This document shows, one piece after another, positions 30,536-39,444 of a stretch of 64,000 nucleotides of DNA. The translations under genes were made by a program, and so were the position numbers. This stretch comes from Methanofollis ethanolicus (GTDB lineage: Archaea; Halobacteriota; Methanomicrobia; Methanomicrobiales; Methanofollaceae). Where the stretch lies: assembly GCF_001571385.1 (NCBI RefSeq), contig NZ_BCNW01000001.1, positions 372,001 through 436,000 on the forward strand, given 5' to 3'. Position 1 is the first letter of the stretch, and the number at the start of each line of letters is the position of its first letter. The notes beneath the pieces are model-generated. The model saw only the letters and a list, made by a program, of their open reading frames with translations. It was not told the DNA's origin and searched no databases.

Positions 30536-31087
30536 TTAAGGATATTGATCCTCCAGCCAGGCCCGAAAGGCCGCGAGCGCCCGCGCCCTGTGGGAGATCA
30601 GGTTCTTCTCCGCGAGCGGGATCTCGGCGAATGTCCTGCTGCCGACCGCGAAGATCGGGTCGTACCCGAACCCCACGCCCCCCCTCGGTGCGTCGGCCAC
30701 CTCGCCCTTGACGATGCCGGAGAAGACCCTGACCTCGCCGGCCTCGTCCGCGTAGGCGATCGCCGTCTCGAAGTGGGCCTGCCTGTCCTCCCTCCCTGCC
30801 ATCAACCTGAGGACTCCCTCGTTCCCGATCGTCCCCTGGACATACGCGGCGTACGGGCCAGGAAAACCGTTCAGGGCATCGATCGAGAAGGCCGTGTCGT
30901 CGACGATCAACGGCCGCCGCACCTGCTCCCAGGCGTATCGCGCCTTCTCGCGGGCGATGTTCCTGACATCGTTGTCCCTGTACTCCGGGATATCGAGACT
31001 GATATGCTCCACCTCGGCGACGCCTGCAAAGAAACTCGCCACCTCCTCGGCCTTGTGCCTGTTGGAGGTCACGACCGCGATCCTCAG
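30536..31087 (-). CDS. rdgB: XTP/dITP diphosphatase (RdgB/HAM1 family)
   Basis: About 183 aa. VTSNRHKAEEV at the N-terminus, VDDTAFSIDALNGFPGPY and GFGYDPIFAVG with the terminal SHRARAL are RdgB motifs; the enzyme removes ITP and XTP from nucleotide pools. The first strand (LRIAVV) needs a start upstream of the GTG at 31072, but there is no ATG/GTG/TTG there. The best fit is CTG at 31085-31087, overlapping the upstream stop as CTGA. The start is therefore uncertain; the enzyme call is firm. Confidence 0.85.
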   Translation of the reverse strand: MRIAVVTSNRHKAEEVASFFAGVAEVEHISLDIPEYRDNDVRNIAREKARYAWEQVRRPLIVDDTAFSIDALNGFPGPYAAYVQGTIGNEGVLRLMAGREDRQAHFETAIAYADEAGEVRVFSGIVKGEVADAPRGGVGFGYDPIFAVGSRTFAEIPLAEKNLISHRARALAAFRAWLEDQYP

Positions 31088-32643
31088 AGGTACCGCCCCC
31101 GCCTTTCGATCTCCTCTTCGCGCGTCCTGACACCCTCTGCCCCGGGGAGGGCCGTGGCATAGCCGCGGAGGAAGGCCTCCCTTAACTTGTCGGGGTTCTC
31201 TGTCGTGCTCTCCAGGGTCTGGAAGAGCACATGGAGGTCCACGCCCCTGTCCTCGATCTCGGAGGACGAATGAGCAAGCCCGAAGTCGATGAGCACGCAC
31301 CTGCCGCCCCGCTCGATCATGTTCGAGGTCGTCAGGTCGCCGTGGACGATCCCGGCGGCATGGAGACGACCGACCGCGACACCGGCGCGCTCCAGGTTCT
31401 CCGGCGTCGTGGCGTCCCGCAGGATCGTCCCCTCGACCCTCTCCATCATGATCGTGTCGCCGGTGACATCAAAGAGGATCGGCGTCGACACCCCGGCCTT
31501 CCTGGCTGCGGCGATCAGCCGCGCCTCGGCCCGCGTCCTCTCTGTGATCAGGCGGGTATCCAGGGCCGCGGCCCGATAGGACTTCGAGACCCGCCTCTTC
31601 ATCACCGTATCATCGTCGATCGTTACGACCGCCTCCGCGCCCCGGCGCGGCCCCTCCTCGGCCGGGCGCAGCACCTCGCCGTGCCGCCAGACCACGTCCA
31701 CCTCATTGGCGCGGTAGTGGGAGTTCGCCCGCGACGCCTCGACCGGGACCGTCGCCCCGCTCTCCAGCATGATGCGGCCTGTGTAGGCGATCATCGCACC
31801 ATTATCGCCGCAGAACTGCCGCTCGGGCACGAAGAGTTCGGCGCCCCTCTCCTCGCACATCGTCTTCAGCATCTCGCGGAGCCGCCCATTTGCGGCGACA
31901 CCGCCGACCAGGAGTACCTCGTCCTTGCCTGCCTGGGCGAGGGCCCGTTCGGTCACCTCGACACACATCCCGAAGGCCGTCTCCTGGAGAGAGTGGCAGA
32001 CGTCTTCGATGTCCGCCCTGCTCTCCTGGGCGGCGGATATCAGGCCGGAAAAGGCGAGGTCCATTCCTTTCACCGTATAGGGCAGGTCGATATACCGCCC
32101 GCCGCGGGCGAGTGCCTCGATCTTCGGCCCGCCCGGGTGGGGGAAGTCCTTGCTCCGGGCAAACTTGTCCAGCCCGTTTCCGAGTCCGATATCCAGGGTC
32201 TCGCCGAAGATGCGGTACCGGCCATTCAGGTAGCCGAGCACCTGGGTGTTCGCCCCTGAGACGTACAGGGTGATCGGGTCCCTGCACCCTGTCGCCCACT
32301 GGCCGATCTCGACATGCGCGACACAGTGGTTTACCCCGATCAGGGGCACGTCGAGGGCGAGGGCAAGGGCTCTCGCCGCCGTCGCCACAGTCCGCAGGCA
32401 GGGGCCGAGCCCCGGCCCCTGCGAGAAGGCCACCGCCGTGATCTCGTCCGGATCCGTAAGCACGCGGGAGACGACCTCCCGCATCGCGGAGGCATGGTGC
32501 TGGGCGGCCTCCCGCGGGTGAATCCCGCCGCTCAGAGGCTGATACGGACTGGAGTAGAGGGAAACAAGATCCTCACCGAAAATAGCGGCACTGAGGTTCC
32601 AGGCCGTCCCCTCAATACCCAGTACCTTTCCGCCCTTCTGCAT
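31084..32643 (-). CDS. Kae1-Bud32 fusion (KEOPS complex, tRNA t6A synthesis)
   Basis: 519 aa. The N-terminal Kae1/TsaD part binds iron through H106 and H110 (NHCVAHVEIG) and has SGGIHPREAAQHH and GGVAANGRL. The C-terminal 190 residues form the small Bud32 kinase with VHGDLTTSNM and IDFGLAHSS. Together they transfer threonylcarbamoyl to A37 of ANN-decoding tRNAs. The fusion is known from methanogens and halophiles. The gene follows RPS27ae after 2 bases. Confidence 0.95.
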   Translation of the reverse strand: MQKGGKVLGIEGTAWNLSAAIFGEDLVSLYSSPYQPLSGGIHPREAAQHHASAMREVVSRVLTDPDEITAVAFSQGPGLGPCLRTVATAARALALALDVPLIGVNHCVAHVEIGQWATGCRDPITLYVSGANTQVLGYLNGRYRIFGETLDIGLGNGLDKFARSKDFPHPGGPKIEALARGGRYIDLPYTVKGMDLAFSGLISAAQESRADIEDVCHSLQETAFGMCVEVTERALAQAGKDEVLLVGGVAANGRLREMLKTMCEERGAELFVPERQFCGDNGAMIAYTGRIMLESGATVPVEASRANSHYRANEVDVVWRHGEVLRPAEEGPRRGAEAVVTIDDDTVMKRRVSKSYRAAALDTRLITERTRAEARLIAAARKAGVSTPILFDVTGDTIMMERVEGTILRDATTPENLERAGVAVGRLHAAGIVHGDLTTSNMIERGGRCVLIDFGLAHSSSEIEDRGVDLHVLFQTLESTTENPDKLREAFLRGYATALPGAEGVRTREEEIERRGRYL

Positions 32644-32645
32644 CC

Positions 32646-32828
32646 TTATTCTGAAAACTCAGTATAGCCGCACTTCCCGCAGGCAAGGCGACCCTTGTGC
32701 TGGGCCATGAAGACGCCCACCCCGCAACGGGGACAGTACTTCCGCTGTGGCACTGCCTTGTCACCCTCGACCGAGAAATAGGCGCTGCGCTTTACTGCAG
32801 CCGGTGCAGCCTTCTTCGCCGCCGCCAT
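32646..32828 (-). CDS. rps27ae: 30S ribosomal protein S27ae
   Basis: 60 aa. An Ala/Lys-rich N-terminus is followed by a zinc ribbon with C32-x2-C35 (KYCPRCG) and C50-x2-C53 (ACGKCGYTEF). Archaeal S27ae stands free of ubiquitin. One base separates it from the stop of rps24e. Confidence 0.95.
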   Translation of the reverse strand: MAAAKKAAPAAVKRSAYFSVEGDKAVPQRKYCPRCGVGVFMAQHKGRLACGKCGYTEFSE

Positions 32829-32829
32829 T

Positions 32830-33126
32830 TTACTCGGCCCCCTCTGCTGCCTTCGGGGCGCTCCTCTTGAGGAGGTACTCGCGCTCGGTCATCTTCAGGT
32901 TCTCCTCGTCGTCATAGATCCTGGCGACGCCCCGGAGTTCCATCATGCCGAACTGCTTCTTCGTTGAGTCGAGCACCGTCAGGTTTTCCTTGACATTCAG
33001 GAGGGCAGCCATTTTTCCGAGGATCTGTGCCCTCGAAGGTGTTGCGCCGTCGTAGGTAAGGGTAAAATGCACTTCCCTCCGGCTCAGAAGTTCATTCCGG
33101 TAGTCACGGGTGATCTCAAATTCCAT
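32830..33126 (-). CDS. rps24e: 30S ribosomal protein S24e
   Basis: 98 aa. MEFEITRDYRNELLSRREVH, then ATPSRAQILGKMAALLN and KKQFGMMELRGVARIYD match S24e throughout. It heads the rps24e-rps27ae-kae1/bud32 unit. The ribosome-binding site is GAGGGA. Confidence 0.95.
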   Translation of the reverse strand: MEFEITRDYRNELLSRREVHFTLTYDGATPSRAQILGKMAALLNVKENLTVLDSTKKQFGMMELRGVARIYDDEENLKMTEREYLLKRSAPKAAEGAE

Positions 33127-33165
33127 CGATATCCCTCAAATATTGTCTACATATTTATTTAAAGC
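33127..33165 (-). promoter_or_regulatory. Promoter of the rps24e operon
   Basis: On the minus strand a TTTAAATAAATA box (33152-33163) lies about 26 bases before a start site expected near 33132, just ahead of the GAGGGA site of rps24e. Confidence 0.55.
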
Positions 33166-33189
33166 ATGGGGGTTGATCCGGATCCCGGG

Positions 33190-33675
33190 TTATACCGGGA
33201 CAAATTGGGAATATAGATCGTTTGCAAGAGTTTTCAGGTCTTCTGTGACGATGCAGGCCACCAGCCCCTCTCCTGGCTGCCCGTACAGGATCACCGATCC
33301 CTCGGGGGCGAGACGGGCGAGCGGGATCACCGCCAGATCCTCCTCCCCGTCGACGATGATAAGGACAGGCGGGTGCTCCACGGCATCTTCGAGGGCCCTG
33401 ACCAGTTCCTCAGTGAGGGTGCCTGCCGGATTCTTCACCTGCACCCGGCGGTGGGCACAGAGGGGAGTCTTTGCACAGGGCGCCCGCATCGTATATCCGT
33501 CGATGACGGCGATCTCAGTCGACCCCCCTGCCGCCAGCAGGTTGTGCGTCACCACGTCCCCCACCGTATAGACGGTTCTGCCTGCAAGCAGGGGGAGAGC
33601 GTCGACAAGTTCGGGAAAGAGCCTGCCGATTGGCTTTTTGAAACGGTCTCTGTACTCGTCAGGGAGGCGGAGCAT
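33190..33675 (-). CDS. GTP-dependent dephospho-CoA kinase (DUF359)
   Basis: 161 aa from ATG 33675, which overlaps the Spt4 stop (TGATG). GRTVYTVGDVVTHNLL, IAVIDGYTMR, VKNPAGTLTEELVRAL and LIIVDGEEDLAVIPLA are signatures of the archaeal enzyme that makes CoA from dephospho-CoA with GTP. Length is normal. It is the last gene of the spt4-rpoE operon. Confidence 0.9.
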   Translation of the reverse strand: MLRLPDEYRDRFKKPIGRLFPELVDALPLLAGRTVYTVGDVVTHNLLAAGGSTEIAVIDGYTMRAPCAKTPLCAHRRVQVKNPAGTLTEELVRALEDAVEHPPVLIIVDGEEDLAVIPLARLAPEGSVILYGQPGEGLVACIVTEDLKTLANDLYSQFVPV

Positions 33676-33881
33676 CAACGGACCTTCAGAGCGTACCTGC
33701 CGGGCATTTCGAGGTTCATCCGCCGTGCAATCTCCGATCCTTCCGGGTTGATGATAATGAGGTACCCTGCCCAGTCCTCGGTGAGGTTCGTCGACCCGCA
33801 GGTCACACAGGACTCTCCCTCGACGACCTTGTGGCAGTCGCGGCAGACCTTCACCATCTTCTTCTTACGCGCTGGCGCCAT
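33675..33881 (-). CDS. spt4: Transcription elongation factor Spt4 (RpoE'')
   Basis: 68 aa from ATG 33881 with GGAG upstream; it starts 17 bases inside rpoE'. The zinc site is C13-x2-C16 (VCRDCHKVV) and C25-x2-C28 (SCVTCGST), and LTEDWAGYLIIINPEGS is the Spt4 signature. Spt4 binds Spt5 on RNA polymerase to aid elongation. Confidence 0.93.
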   Translation of the reverse strand: MAPARKKKMVKVCRDCHKVVEGESCVTCGSTNLTEDWAGYLIIINPEGSEIARRMNLEMPGRYALKVR

Positions 33882-34440
33882 GGCTCTCCTGCTCCTTTGT
33901 GCGCTCTTCGACAAGCCATTTTTCCGTGCCGAGACCGGCCTGCCGCATCGTCAGCCCGATCTTGCTCTCGCGGGGCTCGCGCTCGTTGAGGCTCAGGGTC
34001 ACCACCCGGCAGCGGATCCCGTCCCCGACCTGGATGGCCCGGCCTGACTCCTGGCAGTTGAGGGTGTTGTTCTTCTCGTCGTAGGTGATGAAGTCGTCGG
34101 AGATCTGGCTCACGTGGAGCATCGCGTCGATCGGCCCCAGAGAGATGAACGCCCCGAAACTCGTCGTTTCCACGACCTCCCCTTCGATCACTTCCTGAAG
34201 GGCGATCCTGAGCACCAGAGCCTCGAAGGTGACGTCATAATAAACTGCCCCATCGCCGGGGACGATCTCTCCCTCGCCGACCCTGTCGATCGTGGTCACG
34301 GCAATGAAGATGCCGATCTCTTTGTCTATGCTCCCTTCGAGCTGTTTCTGGAGTTCGTCCAGGATAACAGTTTCCAGGTCCTCGCCAAGGCGGTGCGGCG
34401 GCACCCTGACCTTGTCCTCGAGCGTCACACGATAATACAT
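33865..34440 (-). CDS. rpoE1: DNA-directed RNA polymerase subunit E' (Rpo7)
   Basis: 191 aa. MYYRVTLEDKVRVPPHRLGE begins the tip domain; an S1/OB domain follows (EGEVVETTSFGAFISLGPID through DGIRCRVVTLSLN). Rpo7 forms the polymerase stalk with Rpo4 and binds nascent RNA. Normal length. Coupled to spt4 downstream and the PIN gene upstream. Confidence 0.95.
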   Translation of the reverse strand: MYYRVTLEDKVRVPPHRLGEDLETVILDELQKQLEGSIDKEIGIFIAVTTIDRVGEGEIVPGDGAVYYDVTFEALVLRIALQEVIEGEVVETTSFGAFISLGPIDAMLHVSQISDDFITYDEKNNTLNCQESGRAIQVGDGIRCRVVTLSLNEREPRESKIGLTMRQAGLGTEKWLVEERTKEQESHGASA

Positions 34441-34441
34441 G

Positions 34442-34822
34442 CTATCCCCTTAAAATTTCCAATTTTTTCTGGTTTCTCAATGAGATTACAGGGACGCCCG
34501 CCGCGAGAAGGGCATTCCTCAGGCGGCGGTCGTTCGTCGCCACCATGCACCCCTCTGCGGCCGCGTACGCCTCCACGCGGTCGTCGACCGCCCGGGCACT
34601 ACTCTGGCTCTCGACCTCGCGGCAGCGCTCTGCGAACATCAGCCCGGCCCGTGCCGCGGCGGCGTTGTTTCCACCGCCCCGGGCAAGCCCCTCCAGCTCA
34701 CGCTTCACGTCGGCGAGCACGAGCGGTTCATACTTCCCGAGGAGGGATCTGAGTTCCTCGAAGAGATCGATGCGGAACTGCACGGGCATCATCAGGGCGT
34801 TGGTGTCCAGGAGCACCTTCAC
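34442..34822 (-). CDS. PIN-domain nuclease-like protein (FCF1/VapC9 type)
   Basis: 126 aa from GTG 34822, which overlaps the stop of aIF2-gamma (GTGA). Acidic metal-binding residues: D in LLDTNALM, E in [10 protein letters not shown] in [11 protein letters not shown] in [10 protein letters not shown]. This PIN family sits between aIF2-gamma and rpoE' in many archaea and is thought to act on rRNA, as FCF1/Utp24 does in eukaryotes, rather than as a toxin. The frame upstream of 34822 is a shadow. Confidence 0.85.
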   Translation of the reverse strand: MKVLLDTNALMMPVQFRIDLFEELRSLLGKYEPLVLADVKRELEGLARGGGNNAAAARAGLMFAERCREVESQSSARAVDDRVEAYAAAEGCMVATNDRRLRNALLAAGVPVISLRNQKKLEILRG

Positions 34823-36054
34823 TCGGCAAGGATCCCCATGCCGATCAGACGCCACCGCCCTTCGACCTGGCGGCTGATCGCAATCCTCGCTCCCGCATCC
34901 GCACATACCGGCCTCTTCAGGACCACTTCTGCCTGGTCCTTCTTCGTGTTCGTCACCACGCCGACGGTCACTGCCGTGCCCACCGAGAGCATCAGCGGTT
35001 CCTTGTGCTTCAGCGGCGTGATATCCAGTTCGCTCCCTGAACCGACGACCCTGTCCATCAACTTCACGGTGAAGGTAAGGTGGTCGTGGATCGGCGGGAG
35101 GTCACCGACATGCCCTGCGACCTGGCCGACAAGGGTGTCGCTCTTCGTGATCGCGGGGTCGAGCTTCGTGCCGAGTGCCATCAGCCCACCAGGCGCCGCC
35201 TCACTCACTTTCTTGTCGCCGGTGTGGATCGCGACGACCTTGGTGATGATCGGTTCCCAGACCGTCTTGTTCTCGGTCTGGGTCTGGATGCCCGGCCTGA
35301 TCTCGATCTCTTCGCCGTCTTTGATGACGCCGCTTGTCAGAGACCCGCCGATCACGCCGCCCTTCAGGTCGCGCCAGTTCGCTCCCGGCTTGTTGATGTC
35401 GAAGGAGCGGGCGATGAGCATCCTGGCCGGTGCCTCGGGGTCGCGCTCAGGGATCGGGATATTTTTGTCGAGTGCATCGATGAGGGCCCCGATATTGATC
35501 CCTTTCTGGGCAGAAACCGGGATAATGGGTGCGTTCTCAGCGATTGTTCCCTTCACGAACTTTTTTATCTGGCTATAGTGTTTGAGGGCGTCTGCCTGGG
35601 AGACGACGTCGATCTTGTTCTGAACGATGACGATATTCTTGATCCCCACCAGTTCGAGAGCCGAAAGGTGTTCCTTCGTCTGAGGCTGTGGGCAGGGCTC
35701 GTTTGCGGCGATGACAAGCATTGCGCCGTCCATCAGGGCCGAGCCCGAGAGCATCGTTGCCATCAGGGTCTCGTGGCCGGGTGCGTCCACGAAGGAGACG
35801 GTCCTGAACGGGGTGCAGGCGGCCCCGCAGATCGGGCAGACGTCCTTCGTGGAATAGGCTTCGCTCCCCTCATGGTTTTCACAGCGGTAGAAGGTGGCGT
35901 CGGCATAGCCGAGCCTGATCGAGATCCCCCGCTTCATCTCCTCACTGTGGCGGTCGGTCCACATCCCGGTGAGTCCGGAGACGAGGGTCGTCTTGCCGTG
36001 GTCCACGTGCCCGACAAGTCCGATATTGACGTTGGGTATCATAGCATCATGCAA
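34819..36054 (-). CDS. eif2g: Translation initiation factor aIF2 subunit gamma
   Basis: 411 aa. G1 motif GHVDHGKTT at 15-23, DAPGHE, NKID, and a zinc knuckle with four Cys (C in [16 protein letters not shown]). The EF-Tu-like domains II and III follow. It delivers initiator tRNA to the ribosome as part of aIF2. [12 protein letters not shown] matches archaeal N-termini, supporting the first ATG. A GGGAGGT site precedes it. Confidence 0.95.
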   Translation of the reverse strand: MHDAMIPNVNIGLVGHVDHGKTTLVSGLTGMWTDRHSEEMKRGISIRLGYADATFYRCENHEGSEAYSTKDVCPICGAACTPFRTVSFVDAPGHETLMATMLSGSALMDGAMLVIAANEPCPQPQTKEHLSALELVGIKNIVIVQNKIDVVSQADALKHYSQIKKFVKGTIAENAPIIPVSAQKGINIGALIDALDKNIPIPERDPEAPARMLIARSFDINKPGANWRDLKGGVIGGSLTSGVIKDGEEIEIRPGIQTQTENKTVWEPIITKVVAIHTGDKKVSEAAPGGLMALGTKLDPAITKSDTLVGQVAGHVGDLPPIHDHLTFTVKLMDRVVGSGSELDITPLKHKEPLMLSVGTAVTVGVVTNTKKDQAEVVLKRPVCADAGARIAISRQVEGRWRLIGMGILAE

Positions 36055-36066
36055 ACTGATTCAAAC

Positions 36067-36106
36067 CTCCCTTCCTATATATATCGCACTCTTTATAGAT
36101 AAATCG
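36067..36106 (-). promoter_or_regulatory. Promoter and ribosome-binding site of the aIF2-gamma operon
   Basis: Minus strand: TTTATCTATAAAG at 36093-36105 as TATA region, a second AT stretch GATATATATAGG, and GGGAGGT at 36067-36073 before ATG 36054. Confidence 0.5.
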
Positions 36107-36152
36107 GTGCCGGACACGGGGGCCGGAAAATCCCGGGGAGGGCCGGGCGTTG

Positions 36153-36230
36153 CATACGATGTATGTTTCTGTTTCGGCAGAGGCAATGAATTGGTGTTAC
36201 GCGCAATGCCATGCTTTATATTTTTACGCG
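36153..36230 (+). promoter_or_regulatory. nikR promoter with flanking repeats
   Basis: TTTATATTT at 36215-36223 lies about 26 bases before ATG 36245, so nikR is probably leaderless. TTACGCG occurs at 36197 and 36224, on both sides of the TATA box. A perfect palindrome CATACGATGTATG lies at 36153-36165. These are candidate NikR autoregulatory sites. Confidence 0.5.
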
Positions 36231-36244
36231 TACTACAGGATCGT

Positions 36245-36673
36245 ATGAACCCAGAGAGCGAACTCTCCAGGATCGGCATCTCGCTGCCGAAGAACCTGCT
36301 CGACAAGTTCGACGGCATCATCAGCGCACGGGGCTACTCCTCACGTTCCGAGGGTATCAGGGATGCGATCCGGAGTTACATCACCTACTACCAGTGGATG
36401 TCCGACGTCAAGGGCGAGAGGCAGGGCGTGATCACGATGGTCTATGACCACGAGCAGCGCGGCCTCCTCCAGACGATCACCGACATCCAGCACGAGTACA
36501 TCCATACCATCCAGGCATCGATGCATGCCCATCTCAGCCATGACCAGTGCATGGAAGTGATCCTCCTCCGCGGCGACGGTGCGGCCCTCAAGACGATTGC
36601 CGAGCGGCTCATGTCCCAGAAGGGTGTGGAATCGGTAAAATTGACGACGATACCGATTGAGAAGGAGGATTAA
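36245..36673 (+). CDS. nikR: Nickel-responsive regulator NikR
   Basis: 142 aa from ATG 36245. An N-terminal RHH ([35 protein letters not shown]) is followed by an ACT-like metal domain. The square-planar nickel ligands are in register with E. coli NikR: H83, H94, H96 and C102 (H76, H87, H89 and C95 there). It represses nickel uptake genes when nickel is plentiful, important for methanogens that need F430 and hydrogenases. Overlaps the convergent DUF2098 gene by 4 bases. Confidence 0.93.
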   Translation: MNPESELSRIGISLPKNLLDKFDGIISARGYSSRSEGIRDAIRSYITYYQWMSDVKGERQGVITMVYDHEQRGLLQTITDIQHEYIHTIQASMHAHLSHDQCMEVILLRGDGAALKTIAERLMSQKGVESVKLTTIPIEKED

Positions 36674-36957
36674 CCCCCTCCCTCACAGGCATTGTCGATG
36701 TTCTTCCAGGCGTCTCCGAGGTCTTTGCCGAACTCCCTCTCTCTCCTGATGAGGTCGTCGGCGCTCTCCTCTCTCTCTTCCCGGGTGCGTCCCGGCTGTG
36801 CGGCAGGTTCCAGCGTGTCGACCCGGTACAGCAGGCCTGTGGTATCGATCTCGGCAAAGGTTTCCCCCCTGACCTCCTCGATCCTCGTCACCTTCCCGGC
36901 CGTGCCGGTCCGCGGGTAGCGTACCGCCATCCCGACAGCGATCTCCGCGGTCTCCAT
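36670..36957 (-). CDS. DUF2098 protein
   Basis: 95 aa. [38 protein letters not shown] is a small SH3-like beta barrel shared by methanogen DUF2098 proteins. An acidic helical tail with [19 protein letters not shown] ends it. Function unknown. Divergent from the YcaO gene with a 53-base gap. Confidence 0.75.
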   Translation of the reverse strand: METAEIAVGMAVRYPRTGTAGKVTRIEEVRGETFAEIDTTGLLYRVDTLEPAAQPGRTREEREESADDLIRREREFGKDLGDAWKNIDNACEGGG

Positions 36958-37010
36958 GCAGGAGAATAGAGCGTGAAGATATAAAATATCGCCCGGCCAA
37001 TCCCCTGATA

Positions 37011-38186
37011 ATGTCCTTCACCTTCAACCACGTCAAAAAATGTTTTTTCGACGGCACCCACCGTTCATGCTCCCCTGAGGAGACTCTGCAGGTCATCGGG
37101 CCCATGATGGACGAGATCGGCGTCGTCTCGGTCGAGGACGTCACCTCTCTCGACCGCCTGGGCATCCCCTGTTTCTCGGCCTTCCGCCCGCGTGCCGCCA
37201 TCGGTGCGGCAAAATATCATGCCGGCAAGGGGAAGGGGCCCCTGCAGGCCGAGGTCTCCGCGATGATGGAGGCGGTCGAACGCTACTCCGGCGAGTATCA
37301 TGGCGACCGTATGGAGTACGCGAGTTTCGAGGAACTCGGGCCGATACGGGCCCTCGACCCGGCCGACCTCATCCTGCCGCGGCCCCTGGAGAAGGACGAG
37401 AAGATCCACTGGAGCCCGGCCACAGACATCCTGAACGACGAAGAGCTCCTCGTGCCCTCGAATGCCGTCTTCCATCCGTACGACTGCCTGGGCATGACCG
37501 TTCCCCTCTTCACCTCGGACACGAACGGCCTTGCCGCGGGGAATATCATGGAGGAGGCCGTCCTCCATGCACTCCTCGAAGTGATCGAGCGCGACGCCCT
37601 CTCGCGGGCCGAAAGGCTGCGGAATATGGGGCGGCGCCTTGCGGTCGGCGCCGACGGCCCGGTGCGGGAGGTCGTCGATCTCTTTGAGGGGCACGGCATC
37701 GCTGTCCACCTCTGGCTCCTGGAGGGGCGGACCGGCATCCCGACGGTCGCCGCGGCTGCCGACGACACGGTCACGAAGGACCCCGCCCTCCTGGTGATGG
37801 GCGCCGGAACCCATCCCGACCCGACGATCGCGGCCCTCCGCGCCCTCACCGAGGTGGCGCAGAGCCGTGCGAGCCAGCTCCAGGGCGGCCGGGTCAACGA
37901 GGGCCGGCAGCACCTGATCGAACGGGCTGGCTACGAGAGGATGAAGCGGATCAATGGTGCGTGGTTCCGAGAGGCCCCGTCGGTTCCGATCGAGGAGATC
38001 CCTAACCGTGCAACCGCGTATTTCGACGACGACATCAGAGTCGTTCTCGACGAGGTGGCGACCTCGGCCGACCGCGTCCTTCTCTGCGACCTCACGAGGA
38101 CTGCCGTCCCGGTCGTCCGGGTGATCGTGCCGGGCTTCGAGGTCTCGCACATGAACTGCGACCGGGTCCCCCGCAGGCAGGGGTGA
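37011..38186 (+). CDS. ycaO: YcaO-domain methanogenesis marker protein 1 (McrA thioglycine formation)
   Basis: 391 aa. The YcaO ATP-binding pattern is visible: FRPRAAIGAAKYHAGKGKGP, AEVSAMMEAVERYSGEYHG, TNGLAAGNIMEEAVLHALLE-VIERDA, and RALTEVAQSRASQLQGGRVN. In methanogens this protein, usually with TfuA, converts an McrA glycine to thioglycine. No tfuA gene is adjacent. Length agrees with the methanogen family. It is a strong indicator that the organism is a methanogen. Confidence 0.9.
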   Translation: MSFTFNHVKKCFFDGTHRSCSPEETLQVIGPMMDEIGVVSVEDVTSLDRLGIPCFSAFRPRAAIGAAKYHAGKGKGPLQAEVSAMMEAVERYSGEYHGDRMEYASFEELGPIRALDPADLILPRPLEKDEKIHWSPATDILNDEELLVPSNAVFHPYDCLGMTVPLFTSDTNGLAAGNIMEEAVLHALLEVIERDALSRAERLRNMGRRLAVGADGPVREVVDLFEGHGIAVHLWLLEGRTGIPTVAAAADDTVTKDPALLVMGAGTHPDPTIAALRALTEVAQSRASQLQGGRVNEGRQHLIERAGYERMKRINGAWFREAPSVPIEEIPNRATAYFDDDIRVVLDEVATSADRVLLCDLTRTAVPVVRVIVPGFEVSHMNCDRVPRRQG

Positions 38187-38478
38187 AACCCCCGGTACAC
38201 TCTTTCGGGAAGATAGTGGATCGTTGCCCTCCCCGGGGGGTTTCACCCCCCGATCCCCCCATCTTTAGGATAGGGACGGGATGGCAATCTCTCTCCTCAG
38301 GATCTCTGCTCTATCTTGATGGCAGGGGCGACGAACGTAGCGAGCATGAGAAAATCTTTGATTTTCGAGGTAGTCCCCCGGTCTCGATTATGAGGACGGT
38401 GGTCGGCCTGCACCTCTCTTCTGGAGCCCTGAGGGGTCTCTCCTGACCCGCAGTATGAAGACATCTCCAGAGCCCGAC
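38187..38478. repeat. Intergenic with MITE-like repeat copy A (38233-38381)
   Basis: Starts with CCGGGGGGTTTCACCCCCC and ends with GTAGTCCCCCGG at 38370-38381. Inside are AGGATAGG and a hairpin GAGAAAATC-TTT-GATTTTC. Same organisation as the copies near 53.1, 53.4 and 62.5 kb. No gene. Confidence 0.7.
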
Positions 38479-39444
38479 TTAGTACATCATCAATTTTCTG
38501 AGCCGCGAGACCAGAGCCACCGTGCCGGGCCGCGGGGGTGCGGTCTCCTCCTCAAACTTCTTTCCACGCAGAGCGGCGAAGATCGCGGCGATCGCCTTCC
38601 CGTGCGACGGGCCGTACCCGCCTTCGAGGACGAGGGCCGTAGGCAGGTCAAGAGAGAGGGCGAGGTTTGTCAGGAGCCCGTAGTCGTCCGGAGACAGGCG
38701 CATCTCTCCGTGCGGGTCGTCGGCGAGGGCGTCCTGCCCGGCTGAGATGATCAAGAGGTCAGGGCGGTGCGCCCGGACCGCGGGGAGAAAGACCCCGGCA
38801 AAGAGGAAGGCATAGTCCGCGATCCCGCCGCCCGGCGCGATGGGCGCGTTGAGGCTGAACCCCCTGCCTGCGCCGGTGCCGACCTCCTCAGGCCATCCGG
38901 TTCCCGGAAACCCGCCCTTCTGGTGGACAGAGAGGTAGAGCACGCGGTCGGAGGCGAGAAAGATCTCCTGGGTGCCGTTCCCGTGGTGCAGGTCCCAGTC
39001 CAGAATCGCAACGCGGTCCACCTCCTGGAGGGCCTTTGCCGCGGCAAAGGCGGCATTGTTGAAGATGCAGAAGCCCATCTGCCGTGCGGGTCTGGCATGG
39101 TGGCCGGGCGGGCGGACCAGGGCAAAACAGTTCTCGCCATCGAGGGCGCGCTCAGCCGCGGCGGCGGCCGACCCCGCGGCGGTGAGAGCGACCTCCAGGG
39201 TCGAGGGGGTGATATAGGTATTGTCATCGAGAAAACAGCATCCCCTGCCCATCTCCCTGATCCACCGCACATAGGCCGGGTCATGGACGATCTCGATCTC
39301 GGCCGGGTCGGCCGCGACAGGGGGGCGGACAGGGATGTCTGGGGGGAGGCCTTCGAGGACCTCCCGCAGGCGGGCGCCTGTCTCGGCGCCTCCCTCCATA
39401 TCGTGTTTCGCAAACACCCTGCCGGTGATCGCGGACGCTTTCAT
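38479..39444 (-). CDS. Histone deacetylase-family protein (AcuC-like amidohydrolase)
   Basis: 321 aa. RPPGHHARPARQMGFCIFNN gives the His pair H115-H116; ILDWDLHHGNGTQ gives zinc ligands D151 and H153. GGYGPSHGKAIAA near the C-terminus closes the site. Class II-like deacetylases remove acetyl groups from protein lysine or small amines. Start overlaps the stop of aglB by one base. Natural substrate unknown. Confidence 0.88.
   Translation of the reverse strand: MKASAITGRVFAKHDMEGGAETGARLREVLEGLPPDIPVRPPVAADPAEIEIVHDPAYVRWIREMGRGCCFLDDNTYITPSTLEVALTAAGSAAAAAERALDGENCFALVRPPGHHARPARQMGFCIFNNAAFAAAKALQEVDRVAILDWDLHHGNGTQEIFLASDRVLYLSVHQKGGFPGTGWPEEVGTGAGRGFSLNAPIAPGGGIADYAFLFAGVFLPAVRAHRPDLLIISAGQDALADDPHGEMRLSPDDYGLLTNLALSLDLPTALVLEGGYGPSHGKAIAAIFAALRGKKFEEETAPPRPGTVALVSRLRKLMMY

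Noticed and set aside
35969-36244. Upstream extension of the nikR frame
   Set aside because: It is antisense to the aIF2-gamma start and would cover the nikR TATA box; NikR homology begins at 36245.
37065-38246. 393-codon minus-strand frame
   Set aside because: Antisense to the YcaO gene, whose product is clearly recognised.
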